NCBI GenBank assembly: GCA_020002185.1
Contig: CM034533.1
Location: forward strand, 45,206,153-45,270,152
Direction of reading: 5' to 3'
From: Paraescarpia echinospica
Lineage: Eukaryota; Annelida; Polychaeta; Sabellida; Siboglinidae
DNA length: 64,000 nucleotides
The notes below the pieces were generated by a model, which worked only from the letters and a program-made list of their open reading frames with translations, was not told where the DNA came from and made no database searches. Numbering within the stretch: position 1 is the first letter of the stretch; each line of letters opens with the position of its first letter. Of this stretch, positions 1 to 12,017 are shown piece by piece. The translations under genes and the position numbers were made by a program.

Positions 1-383
1 GGGAAGTGTGGGGAAGAGTGTCACAAAGAATTGTTGTTGCAGGAGGGAAGTGTGGGGAAGAGTGTCACAAAGAATTGTTGTTGCAGGAGGGAAGTGTGGG
101 GAAGAGTGTCACAAAGAATTGTTGTTGCAGGAGGGAAGTGTGGGGAAGAGTGTCACAAAGAATTGTTGTTGCAGGAGGGAAGTGTGGGGAAGATTGTCAC
201 AAAGAATTGTTCTTGCAGGAGGGAAGTTTGGGGAAGAGTGTCACAAAGAATTGTTCTTGCAGGAGGGAAGTGTGGGGAAGAATGTCACAAAGAATTGTTG
301 TTGCAGGAGGGAAGTGTGGGGAAGAATGTCACAAAGAATTGTTGTTGCAGGAGGGAAGTTTGGGGAAGAGTCAGCGGTTGCAG
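1..383 (+). repeat. 44-bp minisatellite carrying a 3' splice-site motif
   Basis: About eight head-to-tail copies of a 44 bp unit start at 1, 45, 89, 133, 177, 221, 265 and 309, with a partial ninth copy from 353. Each unit ends in a TTGTTGTTGCAG|GAG acceptor-like motif, the same motif that precedes the first HMMR exon of the window. The unit has no stop in any frame and 44 is not a multiple of three, so all three frames stay open and rotate. I read it as intron sequence derived from the exon boundary. A coding role cannot be excluded because the window starts inside the array. Confidence 0.85.
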
Positions 384-1579
384 GAGATGGATGTGATGGG
401 GGAGGTGGTGAGTCGGGAACTCCGGGAGGCGCAGGAGGAACTAGGGAAGATCAGGGAGGAGAACAAACGGCGACGTGCCATCCTTAAGTCACTAGAACAG
501 TCAAAGCAGGATCTAGAGAGTTGTCTGTCAGAGACACAGGATGAACTCAAAGTTGCTGCAGAAGCCCACCAGATGGAGTCGAAGGAGCTTAACGATCAGC
601 TCAACGAGTCACGCCAGCAGGTGATGCTGTTACAATATGCTGTAGATGCGAAGACGTTGGAATGCGACGCCTTGGAGGTGCAGACGGTTGCAGCAGAGCG
701 CCATCTGGCGGAGACGAAGGAAGCTCTGGAGCGTGTCCAGGAAGACATCCAGACACTTGGCGTCGACTCGGCTCAGCACCGAGCTGAGATCGAGTGGCTC
801 AAGGTCGAGAAGTCTGAGTTTCAGGCTGAGATCGAGCAGTTGAACTCTGACCTCGCGACGCATCGTGACGTGTCAATGACAGAGGTTGCGGCTCTACAGC
901 GATGCGTCGAAGAGAAACACCAGAAGCTGTCCGAGGCGCAACAAACAGTCGCTGCACTGGAGCGCCGCCTGGTGGAGCTAAACGACACCATGGATACGTA
1001 CCGAGCAGCACACACGAAATCGGAGGAAACACTGAGACAGGAAGTGCACGATTTCACTGCGGAAGTGGAACGGCTGGAGGCAGCAATGGTGGACATGGAG
1101 GAGAACATCGATAACGCCAACGGCAAGCGTGACTCGGCTCTAGAACAGTACCGAGTGCTCCGAGACAACAACGATACACAACTCGTCCACTGCCACGCAG
1201 AGATTGAACAACTGGAGCATGACAAATGTGCAGTGGAGCGCGACCTCGTCAAGGTACAGTGTGCACTTAACAACTTGCGTGCGTCCGAGGCTGAGCATAG
1301 TGCCGCGTTGACGCAGGCAGAAGACGCCCTACAGAGGTCACATGACGTCAATGCTGAGCTGAAGCATGACCTGAAGAGTGCGAGACATGAGCTGGAGATG
1401 GTGACGAGCGAGAGCCGTGCTCACGAGCTGCTCCTGGAGCAGGAAGTGAAGGAGAGCCGGAGCGAGGTGGCGAGACTGACACAGAACGCAGCACGGCTCA
1501 ACGAGTCACTCGTAGAACTCACCGACGCGAAGGACATGGCAGAGAAACGCACAGCAGAACTCATGCAACAACTACATGA
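384..1579 (+). CDS. HMMR: HMMR exon a (large coiled-coil exon)
   Basis: An open frame of 398 codons plus 2 nt is rich in E, L, Q, K and R heptads and has no predicted globular part. It ends at CATGA|GTAAGTG, phase 2. The start is set at the TTGCAG|GAG acceptor at 383. The last repeat unit has a better pyrimidine tract and would place the start at 351, adding 11 in-frame residues, so the left edge is uncertain by 33 nt. Confidence 0.8.
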
Positions 1580-4500
1580 GTAAGTGATGATGACATAAAT
1601 GGTGATGCATTAACTAGTGATTACATTAATGAATGATAACCTGATTAGTTATGATAACATCATTGAATGATAACATGGTTAATGATGATGACATCAGTCA
1701 TGATACATTAACTAATGATAACATCAATGAATGATAACGTGATTAGTTATGATAACATCATGATCAATGAATGATAGATAACATGGTTGATGATGATGAC
1801 ATCAGTGATGATAATGTGACTAAGAACGAAGGTCATGATAAATAAGTCTGATCCGTATGAGCAAAAGCACGGTGAGGCGTTACAAATCCGTGACGTGTGC
1901 ATCACAAAAAAAGTTGTAATTCCTTTTAAAAGTTACCTATTTCATAAGTTAAGATACATAGCATTCAGATTCACTCAGCTCAAAACGCTCACATGTGTTT
2001 TGTTTCACTTATGTTTTCCTTTAATTTTTGGGAAAATGTGTGTTGACATACATCATTTTTGACAGACAAAAATTACATAAAAGTACTTGTTAAACACACT
2101 TGCCAATCAATGTTTTTAAAATGCTTAAAGATACAGTGTTAGGTAATGTATCCAACCATCTAACATTATTTACATGGAATACTTACCAATTACTGACAAC
2201 TTTTGCAACATTCATCGATACCCAGACCAAACGCTACTACAAGAGCAGTTATGATAATCACTCAAAATGTATTATTCACAGTAATTCACCTGCGTTAAAT
2301 ACATTAAGCTACTGCCTAACTAATCTAGCACTTTTACTGACTAGTGGAAATTATCTATGGCATTGAGATGTGTTGATGTATCTAGTTTGCTTATTGACAG
2401 TGTGTAAAAAAGAAAATAAACGAACTGCAAATGCAATTGCATACCATTTCTTGTAACAAAGGCTATACTGTCTGCAATTACAACATTCCTAAGCATGTCA
2501 TGGACACAATGCAGTTTAAATAACACAAAGGACAAGATGTTTGTCAACCCATCAATGAACAGTGTATGATGACATGTTGACACAGCATAACTTGTTTTGC
2601 CTGTTAGCTTATGGCATTACAGAAGAGAAACATAGAATAGGTTCTTATAGTTGTTTATGGTATGATTTGCAAACACTACCAAGCCGTCCATGAAAATAAT
2701 GCCTTACCATGCTTTTGCTCATATACGTTGGAATCCAGTATGACACCAGTCAATTTGAACAATTAAAACATTCAATTTAAACAAATAATGATCAAATTAT
2801 ATAAGTATGGTTCATTCAAACCGATTTTGCTGATCAAAAAGTTTTCAATCACACTGATCAAACACTACTCCTTTAATACTCTTACGCTCTTTTATTCCGT
2901 GTGTCATCATGCGTACAAGACAAAGAGCATTCAATGCCACCCATCTCAGTCACAGCCAGTCTTTCTGGGTCTTACATCTTAATGGTGTATTGGAATTGCT
3001 GTGGTTTCTTACGTTGTATATTTGCTGCCTGTAGAAAGAAGACTGCGCTGATGCAGCAGACAGACAGAAATGACGAACTACTATCTCAAGTTCACTCACT
3101 TGAGAAGGAGCGATCATATTCAGCCCAGCTCGAGGAGAAATATACAGAGTGAGTTATGCTGCCACTTGTTGGATTGTCTCTTCATTAGTCTTATATTTAC
3201 TGTGCAAAAACATTGTTAAAAGCCAGTTTGCGCAACCAATATTTTCCCCTGATTTTGTGTGCAACATGATTGTTTGAAACTAAACTGTGCATGTGCGTGT
3301 GTAACAGATTGAGAACAAATTGCTTGGTTAAACCAGCCTAATAAGTTCATATATTGGCAATGTTGTATTGAACTGGCCTAAAACATTAGCGGCATCTACC
3401 TGGTAGCTACTCACTCCCCTGGGTTGAAGGATAGGTTTGGGACTTAGGTTCAGTAGGATGAACCTAGTTTGGGTCTTTTAAGTAAAGTGTTACCCATGTT
3501 TTTAGAATAGGGCAATTTCCGTACACAGCGAACTTCTATTTCTGGAGGTGCCCATTAAGGGTCGGAACTGCATTATTTAACAACTGCAGTATTTGATGCT
3601 ACATGACCCAGTGTGACCTTGTGTGCTCCAGACTGGAGCAGGAGAGCCAGGAGCGGCTCCAGGAGCTGGAGCGCAAGTTGAGAGAGACGCAGAAGCTGAT
3701 GGAGCGGCAATGTGTCAGTCTGGAGCAGTGTCTGGAGCGCCGCTCCACACAGCTCCGGGAACGGTACGAGGCCGACCTGCTGGAGAGAGACAGGTAGGGC
3801 GTGGACCATCGGCACTTGCCCAGGGTGTTTTGTGGAGGATGATGTCCATTTCCAGGGCATTTAGTATTTCTCATTAAAGAGAGGCAGTCCGTTCCTCTAT
3901 CCAGAATTAGTCTGCAAAGTAAATTATAACAGGAAGTATGCTTTGTTGAACATGAGAAAATGGGACATCGCTGAACATCAATGCATATTGTGTTTAATTC
4001 AGCCTACCTGAACAGTATTGCTTGTTTTGAAACGGGATGTTTTATTTACCATTTGAACATGTTGCAGGGTTGAAATTTAAAAATTGAGAACATTTTTACC
4101 AGCTTGCTAAACACAATTTGGCGGGCAGTATGCCTTCAATATATTTATTATTTTTAAGAACATTATATAATTGATAACTGGAAAACTAGAAACAGACTGC
4201 TTCCTCTTAATGTTATACGTAAGATGGTTGGGGTGGATTATGTGTGTGTTAACGTCTTCATTTTCCAATGTTTAATATGCTAGGAAATATTGATACTGGT
4301 GGAAATTACCATGCAGCAATAATATCAAATTTTGCTAGTCAATCCACCAATAAAAATTCATATTTCAGTTGTCTCAGTGGAAAACTTGTCGGATGCTTGA
4401 AAACACAAGTTTCTGCCAATGAGTCTTCATTCACCATGAAGGCAGACCAAACTCTTATAGTCACATTAGTTTGTTATCAGTGCTTTGTGGTATGATTTCT

Positions 4501-7500
4501 ACGAAAACTATATAATACTGTATAAATTGTTTTGATTTTAATGTTAGATTCTTTTCTGGGACGGATCATTGTGTTTGGAACCTGTGCATTGTGTCGTCTG
4601 GTTTATCTTCATATCCACTTAGTCGTGAATGTAAAGAACAACGTACATGTCATTATCCTTTTTAGAAAGTTTAATAGTTTTAAAAATAACCATGTTGTTA
4701 TTTTGTATGTTGATCATGCTGGTGTTAGATTTACATATATTAGTTGTGTGTTTTGTGCTCTTGTGCTTTGATTAGGCCGTCTTTGTTCCACAGAGAGCTG
4801 TATGAAATGCAAATAAACCTGCAGAGCGCTGAAGCGGAACTACAAAGGTATGTTTGCCAATTTTCGTCTACTCTTACATTTAACTGATTTCTCCAAATGA
4901 TAACATCAAACAAACTTTTGTGTTTAAGCTACTTCACCAACATACCATCTAATGGTTTTGTTTTAAATGCTATGTCAATGATGACAGTATCATGCTGGTT
5001 GAGTTCTTGCATGGTCTGTGTCTTTCATTAATGAGTTGACATGACATATATTGTCACCAACACCATTTCTGCCGACCCCCAGTTTCTGCTACCTTTTGAT
5101 GTTTCGCTGGACCTTACATTTCATACGTCATTAGTTACTTAGAGAAAAGGACGTCTACATACTTGCAACAGAGTTATTTGTTTCAAATTAAAATGAGGCA
5201 ATCAGGTTTTTGAGACATATTTTGATAGCGAACACATGTTCAGCTGATAGGAAGTCCGGGATGATTGTAATGTTCAGCTGATAGGAAGTCCGGGATGATT
5301 GTAATGTTCAGCTGATAGGAAGTCCGGGATGATTGTAATGTTCAGCTGATAGGAAGTCCGGGATGATTGTAATGTTCAGCTGATAGGAAGTCCGGGATGA
5401 TTGTAATGTTCAGCTGATAGGAAGTCCGGGATGATTGTAATGTTCAGCTGATAGGAAGTCCGGGATGATTGTAATGTTCAGCGAACCCTTTCACTGAACT
5501 TTAGTTCTGATTACCCAACATTCTGCTGTTCGTCTTCTGCGTGATGATGTGTATTGACTGTGCTTCTCCTGTGCTTCAGTGCAGTGCAGCAGTACGACGC
5601 CGACCTGGTGACCATCCAGGCCCGGCATGAGTCGGTCATCACGGACCTGAGATGCAGCTTTGAGGAGACGACGGTCAGTCGGCAGGACATGGAGACATCC
5701 CAGCAGGATGCAGACAGGTGGGCACAGACCGCAACATTCACATATCATCCCGCCCACTCTTTACAAGTTTCATGTGTATATTCTGCACATCTTTGTTTCA
5801 TTTGGTGGAATCCCAAGTCTCCATTTCAAGAGCATATAACTGCTGGATAATATTTGTACTGACAATTAATGTAGAAACACAATAATGTTAGCATTCTGTT
5901 TGAAAAGTGTTATGTTACTGGGGTTGCAGGGGCTAAGTTGCAACAATATTACAAACCCTGGACATCAATGGCATTGCCCTGTCTACTAATCGTTTATACT
6001 ACTTCGACTGACGTCCATTTTGAATATGTAATCAAGTTGTTACATTGGTGATATGGTGAATGGTGCCCCGTTTTGTGGAGTGTGCAAAGGTCAGTGCAAC
6101 AGGAATGTTTTTATTTAAAGCTACATGTGAAGGTACACATAAAAAACATTGTTGTTTCACCAGCTATTGCTTAGAGTAAATAAACAGTTTTGTTACATCT
6201 GATTTGTACCACATATCTGAGCCAATGATTCACATCTATCTAGTATTGACTACGGCAAAGTAGCTCATTCGTGCAAATGTTTTTAATGAAATCATTGAAC
6301 AAGCATATTTGTTTCAGTCAAACTAAAATGCTGTTATGTTGATGTTAGATGGCAGAAGATGTACGAAAGTTTGCGGGAGAAGATTCAACCATTCCAGGTA
6401 CGTGGATCCGAATGGTTTGATATAAAAGTTGTGCCAGTTGTTAGCCAATGTTTGCCTTCAAGCCATAAGTTTATCCACTGCGTTGTAGCCATCTCGGGAT
6501 GATGTTTACCTGGCATTGAATATTTTATACAGTTATGTATAGACCAAATAAGTGATATTTAACACAAATGGAATCAGTTTTTAATTAGAAATAATATTTT
6601 TAACTGCGCCATAAAAAAATTCATTTATAATGAGCAGTTCTATATTTTAGAGTTCTGTAATCTGATGCGCTGTATACACACGCGTGTATGAACTTTAAGA
6701 CTACCTTTGTTGTAAGATAAAACTGAAGCACTTGCAACATCTAGTTCTGTCTGTTGTCATCAGGAGCAACTGGAAGCGTTCGAGGCGGAGAAACAGGCTC
6801 TGCTCGGACGTACCCACAATGCACAGCATGAGATTGATAAGCTGAGTCGAGAGTATGCGCGTCTGCTCGGACATCAGAATCAGAAACAGAAGATACGACA
6901 CGTGTTGAAACTGAAGGAAGAGAACAATGCACTCAAACAGGTGGGGGCAGCTATGAATCACGCCAGTGCTTTAGTTATTAAAGCTGGCTTTACACCAGGC
7001 GATGTCATCACCGTTGAAATTCTGTCTCCAAATATTTTTTCTTTTTCAACAAAAACATAGGGCAAAGTTGTTTAAGTGAACTGCGCAGGAACGATTGATT
7101 TAGAAGACGTCATGACATCCTTGTAATGTAATTAACGTCTGTAAACATGTTTGATAGGCAAAGGTTGAAGGAGCACACCATTATGATTGTGATGTAGGCA
7201 AATAGTGACATACTGGCTTGGTCAACACTGGCAAAATATACCTGGTATTTGTAAAACACTAAACTGGCCAACAATTGTGGACATTTCTGTGGGAAACCTT
7301 TCTGTTCGCCATAAAAACAAAGCAAAATCCCTCTTGGTTACAGAGATTTCTCGTGATTGTTTTTGAGTATAAAATAGAGTTAACATGCAGGGAACTCACT
7401 CGTGTACTACGCATGTGTTCCACAGCAAGTCTGCAGTCTCCAAGACGAGACGAGACGCCAACAACAGAGACTCACCAAGCTGGAGGCAAAGTTCCAGTCA

Positions 7501-7904
7501 GCAGATGGCGCCAGTGGTAGCACAAGCAAGCGGCGCTTCGATGTTACGAAGGCATTCAGATATACAAAGGAGAATGCAGTGCGATCTCCTCTCAGAGAAG
7601 GTAGGGGCGAGTAATAATTAAAATATTTAAATTGGGGCCTGTCTTACTCTTTCATACATAAATGATGGTATATTAAGCTTACTATCATACCTCATCACTA
7701 GGCATGGAACAAACGTATCCCAGAATTCCATGCTCACATGCTCAATATTAACCAAGTGGAAATTCACTAGAAACTAGATTGTCATAATTTCCCTGGTCAT
7801 TTACCTCATTCTACTCTTGCTGTGTGTGTGCATCTGTCTGACACGTGCTCGTGTCGCACAATGTTTATTCATCCCGTGTTCTTCTTGCAGGCAATCGGCA
7901 GTGA
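384..7904 (+). CDS. HMMR: HMMR/RHAMM, hyaluronan-mediated motility receptor (3' part, nine exons)
   Basis: The joined exons 384-1579, 3035-3148, 3632-3793, 4794-4847, 5580-5717, 6349-6397, 6764-6940, 7426-7600 and 7891-7904 give 2079 nt, 692 codons plus a TGA stop, all with GT-AG introns and matching phases. The protein is a long coiled coil. Identification rests on the C-terminal part: exon 6764-6940 encodes a block with EKQALL and [21 protein letters not shown], which is the diagnostic HMMR region. It holds a B(X7)B basic motif (KQKIRHVLK), known in RHAMM for hyaluronan binding and overlapping the centrosome-targeting zipper. The next exon has the conserved FDxxKAF and KEN-box tail ending in SPLREG. 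In vertebrates HMMR works on spindle microtubules and centrosomes with TPX2 and is degraded through APC/C. The 5' exons lie outside the window. Confidence 0.9.
1588..1835 (+). repeat. Imperfect tandem repeat rich in TGATGATGACAT/AATGATAACAT
   Basis: About two and a half diverged copies of a roughly 100 bp unit made of ATGATAACAT-type words lie just after the HMMR donor at 1580. Copies begin near 1588, 1684 and 1791. Intronic, with no coding potential. The rest of the intron up to 3034 is AT-rich and shows nothing else I can identify. Confidence 0.6.
3035..3148 (+). CDS. HMMR: HMMR exon b
   Basis: The acceptor GCCTGTAG lies at 3034 and the donor GTGAGT at 3149. The exon joins phase 2 to phase 2 and encodes a coiled-coil segment that begins [13 protein letters not shown] after the split Glu codon. 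Confidence 0.8.
3632..3793 (+). CDS. HMMR: HMMR exon c
   Basis: The acceptor CTCCAG lies at 3631 and the donor GTAGGG at 3794. Phase is 2 to 2. It encodes a charged coiled coil ([15 protein letters not shown]) and is clearly more GC-rich than the flanking introns. Confidence 0.85.
3878..4206. mobile_element. TTAA-flanked MITE, copy 1
   Basis: A roughly 330 bp element lies in a HMMR intron, bounded by TTAA at 3874-3877 and 4207-4210. Its ends form an inverted repeat (AGAGAGGCAGTCCGTTC against the complement of AACAGACTGCTTCCTCT). It shares internal blocks with the copies at 16356 and 18284, including ACACAATTTGGCGGGCAGTA. It has no ORF. TTAA target sites suggest piggyBac-type mobilisation, which is inference. 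Confidence 0.75.
4794..4847 (+). CDS. HMMR: HMMR exon d
   Basis: A 54 nt exon between acceptor TTCCACAG and donor GTATGT, phase 2 to 2. It encodes [17 protein letters not shown], a coiled-coil piece. It is shorter than usual ORF cut-offs and is recognised from its splice sites, phase and heptads. Confidence 0.75.
5237..5482 (+). repeat. 34-bp minisatellite in a HMMR intron
   Basis: Seven almost identical copies of a 34 bp unit (TGTTCAGCTGATAGGAAGTC...) start at 5237, 5271, 5305, 5339, 5373, 5407 and 5441, with a partial eighth copy. It ends about 100 bp before the next exon. Confidence 0.95.
5580..5717 (+). CDS. HMMR: HMMR exon e
   Basis: The acceptor GTGCTTCAG lies at 5579 and the donor GTGGGC at 5718. 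Phase is 2 to 2. It encodes a Gln/Asp/Glu-rich coiled coil beginning [13 protein letters not shown]. Confidence 0.85.
6349..6397 (+). CDS. HMMR: HMMR exon f (micro-exon)
   Basis: A 49 nt exon between GATGTTAG and GTACGT, phase 2 in and 0 out, encoding [16 protein letters not shown]. The K(I/V)xPFQ ending followed by a QLEAFE-type start in the next exon is the order seen in HMMR. Confidence 0.8.
6764..6940 (+). CDS. HMMR: HMMR exon g (diagnostic hyaluronan/centrosome block)
   Basis: A 59-codon exon, phase 0 to 0, acceptor TCATCAG, donor GTGGGG. It carries the most conserved HMMR sequence: [14 protein letters not shown], then [19 protein letters not shown], then [11 protein letters not shown]. 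The B(X7)B motif lies at about 6884-6910. Confidence 0.92.
7426..7600 (+). CDS. HMMR: HMMR exon h (C-terminal tail with KEN box)
   Basis: The acceptor TTCCACAG lies at 7425 and the donor GTAGGG at 7601. Phase is 0 in and 1 out. A short coiled coil is followed by a low-complexity linker and the tail [15 protein letters not shown] then RSPLRE. The KEN triplet matches a KEN box at the same place in vertebrate HMMR. Confidence 0.88.
7891..7904 (+). CDS. HMMR: HMMR terminal exon (last codons and stop)
   Basis: The acceptor TTCTTGCAG lies at 7890. The exon completes the Gly codon, adds NRQ and stops at TGA 7902-7904. The 3' UTR follows. Confidence 0.8.
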
Positions 7905-9030
7905 GGAAACAGTCTTTGGATAAGCATTGAAAGAAGAGTGTATTTTATACATTTGAGATTTGTGTTACAAAGTACTGCTAGTTTGATGTGTGTGTGTTTT
8001 CTTGTGTGAGCTAACCAATGCAGGATCCCGTCCTTGACTGAATAGCAGGTATGAATGGATTGTGTATCCTATGACCCTATCATATGACCCAGCTTGTTCA
8101 TGCTGTATTCTAAAAGTGTACATAGTCATCATTGAAAGATAATTTATCTTGCAGATTTCCGTGTTTCTCATGATAATGTCAATGATCAAATAGGCTGCGA
8201 TAAACAGAAACAGGCTCTGATAAAGAACAGGAAACACCATTTTCCACCACAACTGGGGTGTGAATATTGTTATTTTTGCATGTGTAGGGCTTGTAAAAAT
8301 GCAAGTGACTTGAAAGCCCACTTCACATCCTGTATTTAGATATTCTTGGCATGGAAATGATTTTGAAATGTTTTATTGTTATTTTGCTGTTGTTTTTTAC
8401 ATCTAATATGGATTATGAGTAGAAGTATGTAATGTTATCAGAACAGTGCTTCTGTTTCTATTAGTTATTACTTATAGAACATTCTACAGCTAGGATACAC
8501 TGAGAGCCAATTGTAGGTTTTTGCTGTTTTATAACAGTGACAAATACAAGTTTTATACTGATTTTAATCTTGGTAGTATGTTCAGGACTTTTTTGGCATT
8601 TATTGCATAATATTCAGTGATCTTTATATATTTATATGCACTAATACAATACATTTTAGAATTAGTTTTAACAGTTATTACCTAATAACTTGTTTATATT
8701 TGCACTGCACATACATTGGTCTGAGTATATACCCTCAGGGTAATAGCAATGTCTGGTAAGATACCAGGGGGTTGAATACGTAGAGCAGAGTTCACTACAT
8801 AACGGGTAGTTAGTTTTCTCAATGTCATGCTGTATCTGTGCTTTATTTATCAATCAGTGTGGTGTTGTTTGGTGTTTGTCCTATAACAAATCATGTTTAT
8901 GGAATAAAGATTCTAAGTGAACAGACATCTTTACTTAGTGGATCTGACTGTCGTGCAAGTTTCCTAGCCCAATTCCAATGTTCAAGGCTTAAAAGCCTGT
9001 TTATGCAAACAATAAAAGCAACTAAATTGT
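7905..9030 (+). other. Probable HMMR 3' UTR with candidate poly(A) signals
   Basis: AT-rich sequence without coding potential downstream of the HMMR stop. AATAAA hexamers lie at 8903-8908 and 9011-9016. Either could end the transcript; the sequence alone does not decide. From 9030 to 11297 I see only AT-rich intergenic sequence with no gene. Confidence 0.4.
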
Positions 9031-11297
9031 GTGTGTTTTGACAAGTGACATCTTATTTGTTTAGATGGCATAACTTATACCTTGATTTTATTCCTACTTT
9101 GATGACTAGCTCTCCACTGTCAATCATAAAATGGCCACTACAACTGACTGGTCACTACTTAAAAAAATTAGGGTCAGATCATATAAAAACTGACTCAAAT
9201 TAGCTTCGGTTATCGGGTGAGCACAGATATCTACATGAGTGATAACCAATTCTTGCAATGTAATACCGAGTATGACACCGTCAGGTCAACAAATTGGACA
9301 AAAATTGCTTGTGACCCTTCAGTAAATTACTCTACAATTTGGGAAGAAACAATGGAACTAAGCAGAATAAGAAATACTTGTTGCGTCTGTCCTTCACAGG
9401 TTCTAATCAGAACATGTGCTGGTAGATATGTAACCACAGTAAATTAGTTTGTACAATGCACTCCACATAACTTAAACTCAGTTAAGTCAAGTTTTGTTTA
9501 AGTTGACTATCCCTCGGTCCTGTCTGTCTTTGTATCTCGTATATATATAAGATAATTTGCATAAATCAACTTCTCTTGAGTCAAAATTTCGGTTAAAGGG
9601 GGAATGAATTGCTTGAACAACCACAGCCCAAACATAAGAACATACCATTTACAGTACATGTCACCATGATTTGACAAGTACAGCGCCACGGTATATTTAA
9701 AATAATTTTTCAAACGTAGCTATTATCGGCACAGGGCGCCGCTACCATGCTTCAGGGGCGTGTGGTTGTACATCCGGTTTGATTGGCGAGATGTCTCCCA
9801 AAGCTGTATACAGCAATTCGATAGGCGACGCAGCATAGCTCTCAGAAAAACCGACGAAACGCATACAAACACATAAAAATAGAACAATTTAATGCGCTGC
9901 GTGGCTACTGGATATACTATAAGTGTTAGTAAGCAACTTTTTACATACTTCCACAAAAGGATTCCTATAGAAAAAACCAAGTTATAGATGATGAATTTGG
10001 CGTGTTCGCCGGCGCCAACATTGGCATAAGCCTGCGGTGGTCACTTTCGAACGCCGATTGCAAGCCTAAATACAAAAGTGACGAGCATAAAAAGACATTG
10101 AACGTCAAAACATAATTCTTGGTTACAGCCACAGGTCCATCTTTGGTCGATTTGTTTACATATAACTATGCACCGATGAAGTAAATATTTGGAGCGTAAA
10201 GCGGCGCGTAGGAAATGACAAGCCGAAACCAGCGCTTGTTGTTGCCAAGGTGATTCGGCACTCACGAGTTCCGTCAGGTATCATTACGACTACAATATAG
10301 TCCCACAGTTCTATTTCAAAGTCTGCATATATACAAAATTGACGTATGCGAAATTGAACTGTAATATTAAATGTTAATGTAATAAAGTACAAATACGAGT
10401 GAATAGTATGATATAATTGCTTGTAATCCGCCGATTTAGTTTACAGCAATTCGTGCCGGCGTGTTGCTACTGAATACCGCAACGTCTAGACTACGAGTCT
10501 ATGTTATCGACATAGTTGCTGATGGGGGAAATAACCTTCAAAATAATTATAAAAATTAATGCCAGCTACCGGAGCCAGTATAACGTTTTGCGAAATAATG
10601 TCGTCATGTATTAGTCAACATTAGTCACAGTCCGGACCAAGCCCTGTCAATCATGTATTGTAGGCACTGCCATTGGAATGTATTAATTTAAATAAATAGT
10701 TAAATACAAATATTATTGAAGTTGGACTGCTCAAATACTATAAAATGTAACCGCATTTAAATAAATGACATTACAATTATTTAAATCCTAAAAAATACTT
10801 GTTTTACGATACAGTCAATAGCATACAACAACAATTATAGTCATATCTGATATAACTAGTTATTGGCATAGTAAGTAGGTTCACATCAGTTGGCTTGTAA
10901 CAATGAATTGATGCTCCAGTTTTGAGACGACAATTTAGCAAGCATGCTATCATACCAAGTGTTTTCCTAATATAGATTGCATGACTGCAAACACCAATGT
11001 ATGCTTTTAATAACAAGGACATTGTATATCATTTATTGACTTTTGAATGTAAGCCTAACAAGAAAAAAAGGAAATAACGTCACATGAAAAAGCCACAAAG
11101 ATTAATAAATATATATGTTTTATTTACAAAGCTCAAATGTTAAACACATTTGAATGCACATGCATTTTAATCATGAAAATTAAAGACAATACATATATCC
11201 ATTAAAAAGAAAACGTTGAAAAAGTCACTTATAAATCGCACTTGTGCTCCAATTTTAATGAATATTTGCAAGATTGTGTCATTTTGTTCATAATATA

Positions 11298-11439
11298 TGT
11301 AATGTAACGTGTATGGGTAAACGTACGTAGGCTTTATTAAACACGAAAGTATATAATAACCGGGAGCTACGAGGTGTCTCGTCGAATGATTGTCCCTGTA
11401 ATTAGTGCGTCGGAATTATAATGGGACGGCATTATGACA
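11298..11439 (-). repeat. 3' LTR of the gypsy-type element
   Basis: A 142 bp direct repeat of 13738-13889 with TG...CA ends. The adjoining ATATA matches the sequence beyond the other LTR. Confidence 0.95.
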
Positions 11440-11449
11440 TCTCCCTTCG
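11440..11449 (-). promoter_or_regulatory. Polypurine tract
   Basis: On the - strand CGAAGGGAGA lies immediately before the 3' LTR, the expected place for priming plus-strand DNA synthesis. Confidence 0.7.
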
Positions 11450-11468
11450 TAAACATAAAAAGAACACA

Positions 11469-12017
11469 CTATCTAAATCGCATTGGCGGGATGACCATCC
11501 GTCCACATCTGGTGTGCGTCTGCGACGTAGCTGGGGCGTTCACCGCGAGCGGTGCGTCGGGCGCAGCGGGGATGTCGACGGTCGACTCTGGCGCCTCGTC
11601 ATCAGGTAGGGCGACGTATGACACACCCTGAAGATGTCGTCGATTTCGCCGATAGCCGATGCCATCCTCCGTCCTGACGATGTATGACCGGTTCATCGGG
11701 TCACTTCGAATGACGGTGCTTGGCTGAGACCACGACTTCTCGTTGTCGAGTTTTAGCAAAACTCGGTCACCAATTTGCAAAGGAGACAGACTGCGCACGC
11801 CGTGGCGTTTGTCGTAATTACGTTTGTAGATCGCCTTTGCCTTGCGATCAGACTCGCGAATGTCTGCGTCGCGGCCATGACATGGTTGCAGTTGTTGATT
11901 GATGACTGGCAATCTCGTGGCGAGTTGGCGACCCATCAAGGCCTCTGCAGGCAACACGCCAATCGCGCTATGAGGCGACGCCCGATAGTTCAGTAGGCCG
12001 ATCTCCGGGTCGCTCTG
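11469..12017 (-). pseudogene. Integrase C-terminal part of the LTR element
   Basis: The frame continues from LLNYRASPHSAIGVLPAEAL through a basic segment (KAKAIYKRNYDKRHG), a GPY/F-like segment with GDRVLLKLDN, and an Ala/Pro-rich tail to the stop at 11469. No chromodomain is evident. Confidence 0.8.

Noticed and set aside
821..1351. 176-codon Ser/Cys-rich frame on the - strand
   Set aside because: A shadow of the HMMR coiled-coil exon.
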